From contig NZ_CP084628.1 of assembly GCF_022878925.1 (NCBI RefSeq), forward strand, positions 620,001-684,000: 64,000 bases of DNA, written 5' to 3'. The notes under the pieces were generated by a model. The model was not told where the DNA came from and did not search any database. It worked only from the letters and a program-made list of their open reading frames with translations. Shown here in pieces: positions 35,705-43,144 of the stretch. The position numbers and the translations under genes are program-made. Source of the stretch: Caballeronia sp. TF1N1 (GTDB taxonomy: Bacteria > Pseudomonadota > Gammaproteobacteria > Burkholderiales > Burkholderiaceae). The number at the start of each line of letters is the position of its first letter. Positions within the stretch are counted from its first letter, which is position 1.

Positions 35705-36613
35705 ATGGACCAGATTCTTGCCATCCGGGTGTTCGCGCGCGTCGTCGAAACCGGATCGTTCACGCGCGCCGCCGGCTCGCTCGACATGCCGCTTGCAACC
35801 GTGAGCAAGCTCGTCGGTTCGCTCGAAAAGCATCTCGGCATGAAGCTGCTGCAGCGTACGACGCGTCAAGTCTCCGTTACGCCGGAAGGCAATGCGTACT
35901 ATGAACGCACCACGCGCCTTCTGCACGAACTCGAAGATATCGACGCGAGCTTCAGCGCCGCGCAGAAGCGGCCACGCGGACGGTTGCGGATCGACATCGG
36001 TTCGTCCACGGCGAGTTGCGTGCTCATTCCGGCGCTGCCCGAATTTACCGCGCAATATCCGGAGATCAACATCGGGCTCGGCGTGAGCGACCGTCAGGTC
36101 GACCTGATCGGCGACAACGTCGACTGCGTGATTCGCGGCGGCCGGGCAGACGAACCATCGCTCGTTGCCCGGCCGCTCGGACGCGCGCGCTTCGTCACGT
36201 GCGCCACGCCCGGCTACATCGAACGATACGGCAAGCCGCGGCATCCGTCCGATCTGGAGAAAGGGCATCGCGTGGTGAACTACATGTCGGCACGATCGGG
36301 CCGCGTCGTGCCCATGCGCTTCGAAAAGGGTGCGACGAAGGTCGTCGTGGACGGCGTGCAGAACCGCTACATGGGCGTGAACGAAAGTACGGCGCACTTC
36401 GCGGCGGGGCTGGCGGGACTCGGCGTCATTCAGACGTTCGCCTATGCGGCCAATGCCGCGATCGCGCGCGGCGAACTCGTGCCGCTGCTGCAAGGCTGGC
36501 AGCCGGCGCCTTATCCGTTCTTTCTCGTCTATCCGCCCGACCGGCATATGAGCCAGCGGTTGCGCGTGTTCATCGACTGGGCGATGGCGCGCTTTTCCGA
36601 GGCGTTCGAATAG
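35705..36613 (+). CDS. LysR-family regulator
   Basis: 302 residues. HTH at 1-60 (ILAIRVFARVVETGSFTRAAGSLDMPLATVSKLVGSLEKHLG), then an effector domain with GRLRIDIGSSTASCVLIPAL. It belongs to the subgroup (MDQxxAxRxF start) that usually regulates a divergent oxidoreductase gene, here the SDR at 34818-35579. Ends before the sigma-factor promoter at 36622. Confidence 0.93.
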   Translation: MDQILAIRVFARVVETGSFTRAAGSLDMPLATVSKLVGSLEKHLGMKLLQRTTRQVSVTPEGNAYYERTTRLLHELEDIDASFSAAQKRPRGRLRIDIGSSTASCVLIPALPEFTAQYPEINIGLGVSDRQVDLIGDNVDCVIRGGRADEPSLVARPLGRARFVTCATPGYIERYGKPRHPSDLEKGHRVVNYMSARSGRVVPMRFEKGATKVVVDGVQNRYMGVNESTAHFAAGLAGLGVIQTFAYAANAAIARGELVPLLQGWQPAPYPFFLVYPPDRHMSQRLRVFIDWAMARFSEAFE

Positions 36614-36621
36614 CCGCGGCT

Positions 36622-36649
36622 TGCATCCCGTGCGCGTTGTGATCCGTAT
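36622..36649 (+). promoter_or_regulatory. Putative ECF-sigma promoter, copy 1 (sigma/anti-sigma operon)
   Basis: TGCATCC at 36622-36628, a 15-bp spacer and CCGTAT at 36644-36649. The same elements at the same spacing stand before the DUF1295 operon and, with one change, before the FAD-oxidoreductase operon. The pattern resembles published SigK-type promoters (CCATCC ... CCGAAT). It would start transcription about 35 bp ahead of the sigma gene, i.e. autoregulation. Confidence 0.7.
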
Positions 36650-36690
36650 CTTCCCTGAGAATACGAACGGGATGCCGGAAGGACACGGAC

Positions 36691-37416
36691 ATGACGAGGC
36701 TTCTTTATAGCGCCCTGGCGACAGATTGCTTGCAGCGCGCCGGCACGGTGATATATTTCGGCAGGACCTCACCCCCGAGCGCGGCTCGACCCATTCTGCC
36801 CATGACGGACACTACCTCCGGCAGCACCGGCAATTACTCCGACCGAAACGACGGCAGCGACACCGACGCCGGCTTGTTGCGGCGCGAGCGCCTGAACGAC
36901 ATGCTCGTGCGCGTCGCGAAGGGAGACCAGAAAGCGTTCGCGGAGTTATACCGCGTGACCTCGTCGCGCGTCTTCGGCGTGATCTTGCGGATGATGCACG
37001 ACCGAGGCGAAGCCGAGGACATCCTGCAAGAGGTCTACGCCGCCGCCTGGCGTCGCGCCGATTCCTTCGATCCCGAACGCGGCAGCGCCATCACCTGGCT
37101 CATTACGCTCGGGCGCAATCGCACCATCGACCGCATGCGTCAGCGCCGCGAGGAATTGCTCGGCGACGACGAAACCCCCGAAATCGCCGACGATGCCCCG
37201 ACACCCGCCGCCGCGGCCGAATCGAGCGAAGAGCGGCGGCGGCTCGAACAATGTCTCGACCGTTTGGAGCCGCAGCAAGGCCGCGCGGTGCGCGAAGCGT
37301 TCTTCACGGGCGCGACGTATAACGAGCTGGCGCAACGTCTGGCAGTGCCGCTCGGCACCATGAAGAGCTGGATTCGCCGAAGCCTCATGCAACTCAGGAC
37401 GTGCCTCGAACAATGA
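36691..37416 (+). CDS. ECF RNA polymerase sigma factor (SigK-like)
   Basis: 241 residues from ATG 36691, which has AAGGA seven bases upstream; the shorter start ATG 36802 (204 residues) lacks a ribosome binding site but gives a more typical length. Sigma-2 region: FAELYRVTSSRVFGVILRMMHDRGEAEDILQEVYAAAWRRAD; sigma-4 region: TYNELAQRLAVPLGTMKSWIRRSLMQLRTCL. The stop overlaps the RskA-like gene by 4 bp, the classic sigma/anti-sigma pair. It probably directs RNA polymerase to the three TGCATCC-N15-(C/T)CGTAT motifs here. Confidence 0.93.
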   Translation: MTRLLYSALATDCLQRAGTVIYFGRTSPPSAARPILPMTDTTSGSTGNYSDRNDGSDTDAGLLRRERLNDMLVRVAKGDQKAFAELYRVTSSRVFGVILRMMHDRGEAEDILQEVYAAAWRRADSFDPERGSAITWLITLGRNRTIDRMRQRREELLGDDETPEIADDAPTPAAAAESSEERRRLEQCLDRLEPQQGRAVREAFFTGATYNELAQRLAVPLGTMKSWIRRSLMQLRTCLEQ

Positions 37417-38141
37417 ACACGCCCGCCCAAAACGAAGACGATCTGCGCTGCGCCGAGTACGCGCTCGGCGTGCTCGACCTGCAGGAGCGCCGCGCGCTGG
37501 AAACGGACGTGACGCGCAATCCCGGTCTGCAACGCACGCTGGATGACTGGCACGAGCGGCTCGCTCCGCTCGCGCAGGACATCGCGCCGGTGACACCGCC
37601 CGCACGCATCTGGACGCGAATCCAGCGCGATCTCGGTTTCCTGCCGGAAGGCTCGGTGGCCAAGAAGAGCGGCTGGTGGAACAGCCTCGATCTGTGGCGC
37701 TGGCTGGCCGTCGGCGCGAGCGCCGTCGCTCTGGTGCTGGTCGCGGTGAATCTCACGCGCGCGCCGCAAGCGCCGCCGCAGCCAACCGTCGCTCAGGCGC
37801 CGCAATACATGGTGGCGACCATCGCGCAGAAGGACGGCGTCGCGCACTGGACCGCAACCGTCGACGTCTCGCGTTCGCGCATGGTCGTCGTACCGGCGGT
37901 GCAATCGGTCATCGCGGCGGATCGTGCGACCGAGCTCTGGCTGATCCCGCCGGACGCGAAGCCGATCGCGCTAGGCGTATTCCCGTCGAACACGCCTGCG
38001 ACCATGAACCTTCCGCCCGAGATCATGGCGCTCCTGAGCAACAAGGCGGTGCTGGCGGTGTCGGTGGAACCGCCGGGCGGATCGCCGACCGGTGCGCCGA
38101 CGGGTCCCGTGATCGGCACGGGCGAGATTCGCGGCACGTAA
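37413..38141 (+). CDS. RskA-type anti-sigma factor
   Basis: 242 residues from ATG 37413, overlapping the sigma stop. The N-terminal ~75 residues (LRCAEYALGVLDLQERRALE) are the sigma-binding helical part; a single membrane span lies near 102-120 (WRWLAVGASAVALVLVAVNL); the C-terminal RskA domain (ELWLIPPDAKPIALGVF) is periplasmic. No HxxxCxxC zinc motif is visible, so it is not a ChrR-type sensor. It should hold the sigma factor at the membrane and release it on an envelope signal, perhaps by proteolysis as in other RskA systems. Confidence 0.93.
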   Translation: MNTPAQNEDDLRCAEYALGVLDLQERRALETDVTRNPGLQRTLDDWHERLAPLAQDIAPVTPPARIWTRIQRDLGFLPEGSVAKKSGWWNSLDLWRWLAVGASAVALVLVAVNLTRAPQAPPQPTVAQAPQYMVATIAQKDGVAHWTATVDVSRSRMVVVPAVQSVIAADRATELWLIPPDAKPIALGVFPSNTPATMNLPPEIMALLSNKAVLAVSVEPPGGSPTGAPTGPVIGTGEIRGT

Positions 38142-38158
38142 CGCGCTACGTTACATAG

Positions 38159-38190
38159 GCGGTGCGCTTGCATTCTTTGCAGCGCACCGC
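38159..38190 (+). terminator. Hairpin after the anti-sigma gene
   Basis: Perfect 10-bp inverted repeat GCGGTGCGCT ... AGCGCACCGC, 17 bp after the stop. Little T-run follows, so it may be a factor-assisted terminator or a stabilising 3' end. It separates the sigma operon from the next unit, which has its own promoter motif. Confidence 0.6.
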
Positions 38191-38313
38191 TTGGCTTCGC
38201 GATCGAAAGTAGTCGTCGCGCCGCCTGACGAGCCCGCTTCACCGATGATCCGACGAACCAACGCCCACGCCGACGTCGAGTTTTCGTTCGCCGTCAACAA
38301 GACGCGCTCTAAC

Positions 38314-38341
38314 TGCATCCATCCCAAACCGGCATCCGTAT
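38314..38341 (+). promoter_or_regulatory. Putative ECF-sigma promoter, copy 2 (DUF1295 operon)
   Basis: TGCATCC at 38314-38320, 15-bp spacer and CCGTAT at 38336-38341, identical in both boxes and spacing to the copy ahead of the sigma gene. The predicted start is about 25-30 bp before the ribosome binding site of the DUF1295 gene. Confidence 0.7.
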
Positions 38342-38374
38342 TGCTCTATCGAACGCATGTTCGTGGAGCTTCGC

Positions 38375-39163
38375 ATGCCCGTTGTCGTCTCCTTCCTGAT
38401 TGCCTTCGCCGGCCTCGTGCTAATCTTCAGCGCCGTATGGCTCTGGCAATTGCGCTCGAAAAACGCCGGCATGATCGATCCGATCTGGGCGGCATCGCTC
38501 GCACTCGTCGCGCTGTTTATCGCGGTGGCCGGGACTGGCGCGTCCATCAATCGTCTATGCGTTGCGGCTGGCGGATGCGTCTGGGGCGCGCGCCTTGCCT
38601 TGCATCTGTGGCGGCGCAATCACGGCAAACCCGAAGACCCGCGTTATCACGCGTTTCGTGAACGCTGGGGCGCGGCAGCGGCGCGCAACATGTTCTGGTT
38701 CTTCCAGTTGCAGGTGCTCATCTCCATCTTGCTCGCGCCCGCGTTCTTCGTGCCCGCATATTCGGTCGAGCCCGCGCATCCGGTGGCTATCGCGGCGGCG
38801 GTCGTGGTGTGGATCATCGCCGTGGCAGGCGAAGCGCTGGCCGACCGCCAGTTGAAGCGCTTTGCCGCCGACCCATCGCATCGCGGCAAGGTGTGCCGCG
38901 ACGGCCTCTGGCGTTACTCGCGTCATCCCAACTATTTCTTCGAGTGCGTGCACTGGGTTGCCTACGCGGTGCTGTCGATCGGCCTGCCGTGGAGCTGGCT
39001 CACCATCGCGCCGCCGCTGTTGATGGCGTGGCTCCTTATCAAGGTGTCGGGCATTCCGCTGCTCGAAGCGCGGCTCGCCGAAACGCGCGACGGTTATCGC
39101 GACTACATGCGCACGACCAGCGTGCTGGTGCCGTGGCCGCCGAAGCCGCCCGTGCATTCATAA
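38375..39163 (+). CDS. DUF1295 membrane protein (steroid-5-alpha-reductase/ICMT-like)
   Basis: 262 residues from ATG 38375, with GGAG six bases upstream (ATG 38357 is longer but lacks one). Six or seven membrane segments. The C-terminal CRDGLWRYSRHPNYFFECVHW is the signature of DUF1295/isoprenylcysteine-methyltransferase-like enzymes, with the RHPNYF motif at the cytosolic face. Relatives reduce double bonds or methylate lipids. It heads an operon with a CFA-like methyltransferase and a lipocalin, 16 bp from the next gene, and is preceded by the ECF motif. Confidence 0.9.
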   Translation: MPVVVSFLIAFAGLVLIFSAVWLWQLRSKNAGMIDPIWAASLALVALFIAVAGTGASINRLCVAAGGCVWGARLALHLWRRNHGKPEDPRYHAFRERWGAAAARNMFWFFQLQVLISILLAPAFFVPAYSVEPAHPVAIAAAVVVWIIAVAGEALADRQLKRFAADPSHRGKVCRDGLWRYSRHPNYFFECVHWVAYAVLSIGLPWSWLTIAPPLLMAWLLIKVSGIPLLEARLAETRDGYRDYMRTTSVLVPWPPKPPVHS

Positions 39164-39179
39164 CCCGAGGATTTCGCCG

Positions 39180-40322
39180 ATGAACGCATCGACACGACAA
39201 GCCAGCCCGCTCGACAATTCGAATCCCCCGTTGGACGAAAGCTGGATGATCCGCCTTTGCGAACGCGGCTGGCTTCCCGACACGCTGGTGCGCGCCGGCA
39301 TGCGCGCGTTCATCCGCCAGCGTCTGCGCGACGAACACGCGGGCGACGGCGAGCGCCGCACGCAAGCGCTCGATACGCTGCTGGCCGATTTGCGCACGAG
39401 CCCCATTGCCATCGAAACGCAAGCTGCCAACACGCAGCATTACGAGTTGCCGGGCGCGTTCTTCGAAGCTCATCTCGGGCCGCGCCTCAAATATTCGTGT
39501 GGCTATTTTCCGAGCGGCCAGGAAACGCTCGCACAAAGCGAGATTGCGATGCTCGAAAGCTATGCCGAACGCGCGCAACTCGCCGATGGCCAGCGCATTC
39601 TCGATCTCGGCTGCGGCTGGGGCTCGCTCGCGTTGTGGCTTGCCGAGCGTTACCCGAAGGCGCGCATCGTCGCGTTGTCGAATTCGCATGGACAGCGCGC
39701 GTTCATCGAGGCTCGCGCGGCCCAGCGCGGTCTCACGAACCTGCTGGTCACGACCGGCAATATCGTCGATTTCGACTTCCCCGCCGATGGCGACGCCGTC
39801 GCGTTCGACCGCATTGTGTCTGTCGAAATGTTCGAGCACATGAAGAATTACGGCCTGCTGCTCGAAAAGATTGCGCGCTGGCTCGCCGACGACGGCAAGC
39901 TCTTCGTGCATATTTTCGCGCATCGCACGCTCGCTTATCACTTCGCCTCGCGCGACAGTTCGGACTGGATGTCGCGCTATTTCTTCACCGGCGGAACCAT
40001 GCCGTCCGCCGCGCTGCTGCTCAACTTCCAGGACGATTTGTGCGTGACGCGCCAATGGTGGGTCAACGGCTCGCACTACGCGCGCACGGCCGATCTCTGG
40101 CTCGCCGCGCTCGACGCGGCGCGCGCTCGCGTCATGCCGATGCTTCAGAACACTTATGGCGACGACGCCGCACTCTGGCTGCAACGCTGGCGCATGTTTT
40201 ATATGGCAGTGTCCGAACTGTTCGGCTATGCGTCCGGTAGTGAGTGGGGCGTCGCGCACTACCTGTTCGAGAAGCGGCTGAACACTCGGCCGAACACTCT
40301 TCAGTCAAAGGTCATCTCATGA
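39180..40322 (+). CDS. CFA-like SAM-dependent methyltransferase
   Basis: 380 residues. The SAM site is clear (RILDLGCGWGSLALWLAE, near 140). N-terminal part (HYELPGAFFEAHLGPRLKYSCGYF) and EMFEHMKNYG near 222 match the CFA/coclaurine-type methyltransferases. In this divergent subgroup the substrate can be an unsaturated acyl chain. It is not a canonical cyclopropane synthase, which is encoded separately at 43145. Its stop overlaps the lipocalin start by 4 bp. Probably works on a membrane lipid together with the DUF1295 protein. Confidence 0.9.
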   Translation: MNASTRQASPLDNSNPPLDESWMIRLCERGWLPDTLVRAGMRAFIRQRLRDEHAGDGERRTQALDTLLADLRTSPIAIETQAANTQHYELPGAFFEAHLGPRLKYSCGYFPSGQETLAQSEIAMLESYAERAQLADGQRILDLGCGWGSLALWLAERYPKARIVALSNSHGQRAFIEARAAQRGLTNLLVTTGNIVDFDFPADGDAVAFDRIVSVEMFEHMKNYGLLLEKIARWLADDGKLFVHIFAHRTLAYHFASRDSSDWMSRYFFTGGTMPSAALLLNFQDDLCVTRQWWVNGSHYARTADLWLAALDAARARVMPMLQNTYGDDAALWLQRWRMFYMAVSELFGYASGSEWGVAHYLFEKRLNTRPNTLQSKVIS

Positions 40323-40918
40323 AACGCGCACTCATTGCCGCGCTCGCTGGCGCGGGCATCATCCTGCTGGTTGCAAGCTGCTCGAATGGTCCGCCGAATC
40401 CGAACCCGCGCGCCGAACAGCCTTTGCAAAGCGTGCCTGTCGATCTGCCGCGCTATATGGGACGCTGGTTCGTGATCGCGAATATCCCCTACTTCGCCGA
40501 ACGCGATTTCGTCGCGAGCCATGTCATGTGGACCTTGCGCGACGACGGCAAGATCGTCGACGAGTTCTTCGGCCGCAAGAAGGGCTTCGACGCGCCCGAA
40601 ACGCATCATCAGTTTCTCGACTCGGTGAAGCCCGGCAGCGGCGGCGGCGAATGGAGCGTGCGCATCTTCTGGCCGATCCACGTGACGCAGATGACGCTTT
40701 ATGTCGATCCGGATTATCGCTACACCATTCTCGGCTATCCCAACAAGAAGCTCGGCTGGATCTTCTCGCGCGAGCCGACCATGAACGACGAGACGTATCG
40801 CTCGCTCCTCGCGCGTCTGGACGCAATGGGATACGACACGACGCAGTTCCGGCGCGTGCCGCAAAGCCCCGAGCAGATCGGACAGCCAGGCTTTCAAAGT
40901 CCCGGACAGGGCGACTGA
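40319..40918 (+). CDS. Lipocalin-type lipoprotein (Blc-like)
   Basis: 199 residues. Lipoprotein signal with lipobox LVASC near residue 20, then the lipocalin motif RYMGRWFVIANIP and DYRYTILGYPNKKLGWIFSREP, as in bacterial Blc. It should be anchored in the outer or inner membrane and bind a fatty acid or lysophospholipid. Overlaps the upstream CFA-like gene by 4 bp. In related lipid-stress loci a lipocalin is often encoded with CFA-type enzymes, which points to transport of the modified lipid or its fragments. Confidence 0.92.
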   Translation: MKRALIAALAGAGIILLVASCSNGPPNPNPRAEQPLQSVPVDLPRYMGRWFVIANIPYFAERDFVASHVMWTLRDDGKIVDEFFGRKKGFDAPETHHQFLDSVKPGSGGGEWSVRIFWPIHVTQMTLYVDPDYRYTILGYPNKKLGWIFSREPTMNDETYRSLLARLDAMGYDTTQFRRVPQSPEQIGQPGFQSPGQGD

Positions 40919-40936
40919 AAACCTTTGCATGCCATT

Positions 40937-40964
40937 TGCATCCGGCGGGCGCGCCGCATCGTAT
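40937..40964 (+). promoter_or_regulatory. Putative ECF-sigma promoter, copy 3 (FAD-oxidoreductase operon)
   Basis: TGCATCC at 40937-40943, 15-bp spacer, TCGTAT at 40959-40964. The upstream box and the spacing are identical to copies 1 and 2; the downstream box differs in one base. The predicted start is about 60 bp before ATG 41031. Confidence 0.6.
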
Positions 40965-41030
40965 TGATTTGCGACGACACGTTTGACCGCTGCCCGCAAT
41001 GGCCCACTCGGCGCGAGGAGACCTCTCGAC

Positions 41031-42332
41031 ATGAACCGAAGAGCACCAGGACAAGGTCAGCGCATCGCCGTGGTCGGCGCGGGAATCGCCGGACTGGCGA
41101 GCGCGTGGCTACTCGCGCGCAAGCATCGCGTGACGTTGTTCGAATCCGCGGATTATCTCGGCGGCCATACCAACACCGTGGACGTGGAACTGGATGGTAA
41201 ACGGCATCCCGTGGATACCGGCTTTCTCGTCTTCAACGAGCGCACGTATCCGAACCTGATCGCGATGCTCGCCGAACTCGGCGTGGCGACGCATCAAAGC
41301 GACATGTCGTTTTCCGTGTCGCTCGATGGCGGGCGGCTCGAATGGGCAGGCACGAGTCTGAACACGGTCTTCGCGCAGCGGCGCAATCTGTTTTCGCCCG
41401 CGTTCATCGGCATGTTGCGCGACATTCTGCGCTTCAATGCAGCGGCGCAGCAGCATTTGGAGCGTGCAACGCTCAACCGGTGTTCGGTCGGCGAGTTGCT
41501 GCTCGAAGGCGGTTATGGCGCGCCGTTTCAGCGTCACTATCTTCTGCCGATGGCCGCCGCGATCTGGTCGAGCGCCGCCAGCGACATCTTGCGTTTTCCC
41601 GCCGCGACCTTTCTGCGCTTCTGTCTCAATCACGCGCTCTTGCAGGTCAACAATCGGCCGCGGTGGCGCACCGTGACGGGCGGCGGACGCGAGTATGTGC
41701 GGCGTATCGCGGCAACGCTCGACGATGTGCGCATCGGCACGCCCGTGCGCGGTATTCGTCGCGATGACGAAGGCGTCGTCGTCATGACCGATGACGCCGG
41801 ACCCGAGCGTTTCGATGCTCTCGTCCTCGCCACCCACGCGCCAACGAGCCTGCATCTGCTCGACGACGCTTCGGCCAGCGAGCGCACATTGCTTTCTGCC
41901 GTGCGCTATCAGCGCAATCTTGCCGTGCTGCATACGGATCGCGCGTTGCTGCCGCGCCGCCGCCGCGTGTGGTCGGCGTGGAACTATCTCGGCGCGCGCG
42001 CGTGGGCGGGCCACGGTGAGGCCGAACCGGTGTGCGTGAGCTATCTGCTCAATCAGCTTCAGCCGCTGCCGTTCGAAACACCGGTGATCGTGACGCTCAA
42101 TCCCGTCGATGAACCCGCGCCCGGCAGCGAACTCGGCCGCTACGAATACGAGCATCCGCTGCTCGATCTCGCCGCCGTGGATGCACAGCAGCGCCTGCCC
42201 GAGATTCAGGGCGTGCACAACACCTGGTTCGCGGGTGCGTGGACCGGATACGGCTTTCACGAGGACGGCCTGAAGTCGGCGTTGAGGATCGCGCGGGACT
42301 TCGGCGTGGAACCGGAATGGGCGCGCTTGTGA
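41031..42332 (+). CDS. FAD-dependent oxidoreductase (amine-oxidase/desaturase-like)
   Basis: 433 residues from ATG 41031 behind GGAG. The FAD site is RIAVVGAGIAGLASAWLLA at the N-terminus. GGHTNTVDVELDG and VDTGFLVFNERTYPNL are the signature of the NAD(P)/FAD-binding protein that always accompanies CFA-type genes, and the C-terminal FAGAWTGYGFHEDGLKSAL binds FAD. A desaturase- or oxidase-like role on acyl chains has been suggested for relatives; here that is inference. The stop overlaps the DUF1365 start by 16 bp. Confidence 0.92.
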   Translation: MNRRAPGQGQRIAVVGAGIAGLASAWLLARKHRVTLFESADYLGGHTNTVDVELDGKRHPVDTGFLVFNERTYPNLIAMLAELGVATHQSDMSFSVSLDGGRLEWAGTSLNTVFAQRRNLFSPAFIGMLRDILRFNAAAQQHLERATLNRCSVGELLLEGGYGAPFQRHYLLPMAAAIWSSAASDILRFPAATFLRFCLNHALLQVNNRPRWRTVTGGGREYVRRIAATLDDVRIGTPVRGIRRDDEGVVVMTDDAGPERFDALVLATHAPTSLHLLDDASASERTLLSAVRYQRNLAVLHTDRALLPRRRRVWSAWNYLGARAWAGHGEAEPVCVSYLLNQLQPLPFETPVIVTLNPVDEPAPGSELGRYEYEHPLLDLAAVDAQQRLPEIQGVHNTWFAGAWTGYGFHEDGLKSALRIARDFGVEPEWARL

Positions 42333-43126
42333 AGGTCGCGCGCGGCCACGGCGAGGCAGCACGTTTGCTCACGGGCCGCGTGATGCACGAGCGCCTGCGG
42401 CCGGTGCATCATCGCTTCGAGTATCCGGTTTGTTATGTCTCTTGCGACCTCGCGCGCCTTGGCGAAGTGAAGCGTGCGTGGTTCGGCATCGACCAGGTTC
42501 GGCCGTTCGCGTTTTTTCAGCGCGACTTCGGTCCGCGCGATGGCAGCGATCTGCAAACGTGGATGCGCGCCCGCCTCGCCGATGCCGCGATTCCCGCCGA
42601 TGGCGAAATCCGGCTGCTCTCCATTCCGCGCGTCTTCGGCCATGCGTTCAATCCCGTGAGCTTCTGGTTCTGCCATGACCGCGCGGGCAACTTGCGCGCG
42701 CTGTACGCGGACGTGCGCAACACCTTCGGCGAGCATCGCGGCTATCTCTTGAGCGCGCCCGACCACGCGCCTATCGTCGATGACACCGAGCTCGCCTGCC
42801 GCAAGACGCTGCACGTATCCCCTTTCTGCGACGTCGATGGCGACTATGCCTTTCGCGTGCGGCGGCATGGCGACCGGCTGTCGGTCGCCATCGACTATCG
42901 CGACCGCGACGGGCTATTGATTCGCACGGCAATCGGCCTGAAGGCGCGGCCGCTGACCGGCCCGCTTGCCTTGCGCACGCTATTGAGCCAGCCGCTGCTG
43001 ACTGTCGCCGTCGTCGCGCGTATTTACTGGCAGGCGTTTCGGCTCTGGATCAAGCGCGTGCCGTTCCACGGCAGACATCCGCCATCGGCCGAGGACCCGA
43101 ATGCGATGAAAGAACGGACCGAATAA
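42317..43126 (+). CDS. DUF1365 protein
   Basis: 269 residues from ATG 42317; GTG 42329 is an alternative closer to the upstream stop. The DUF1365 signature is visible: LRPVHHRFEYPVCYVSCDL, RLLSIPRVFGHAFNPVSFWFCHD and HVSPFCDVDGDYAFR. The biochemical function is unknown. DUF1365 genes are nearly always encoded with the FAD-binding and CFA genes, as here (18 bp to the CFA gene), so it is taken as an accessory of acyl-chain modification. Confidence 0.92.
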   Translation: MGALVKVARGHGEAARLLTGRVMHERLRPVHHRFEYPVCYVSCDLARLGEVKRAWFGIDQVRPFAFFQRDFGPRDGSDLQTWMRARLADAAIPADGEIRLLSIPRVFGHAFNPVSFWFCHDRAGNLRALYADVRNTFGEHRGYLLSAPDHAPIVDDTELACRKTLHVSPFCDVDGDYAFRVRRHGDRLSVAIDYRDRDGLLIRTAIGLKARPLTGPLALRTLLSQPLLTVAVVARIYWQAFRLWIKRVPFHGRHPPSAEDPNAMKERTE

Positions 43127-43144
43127 CAAAACACAAGGCTAGAC

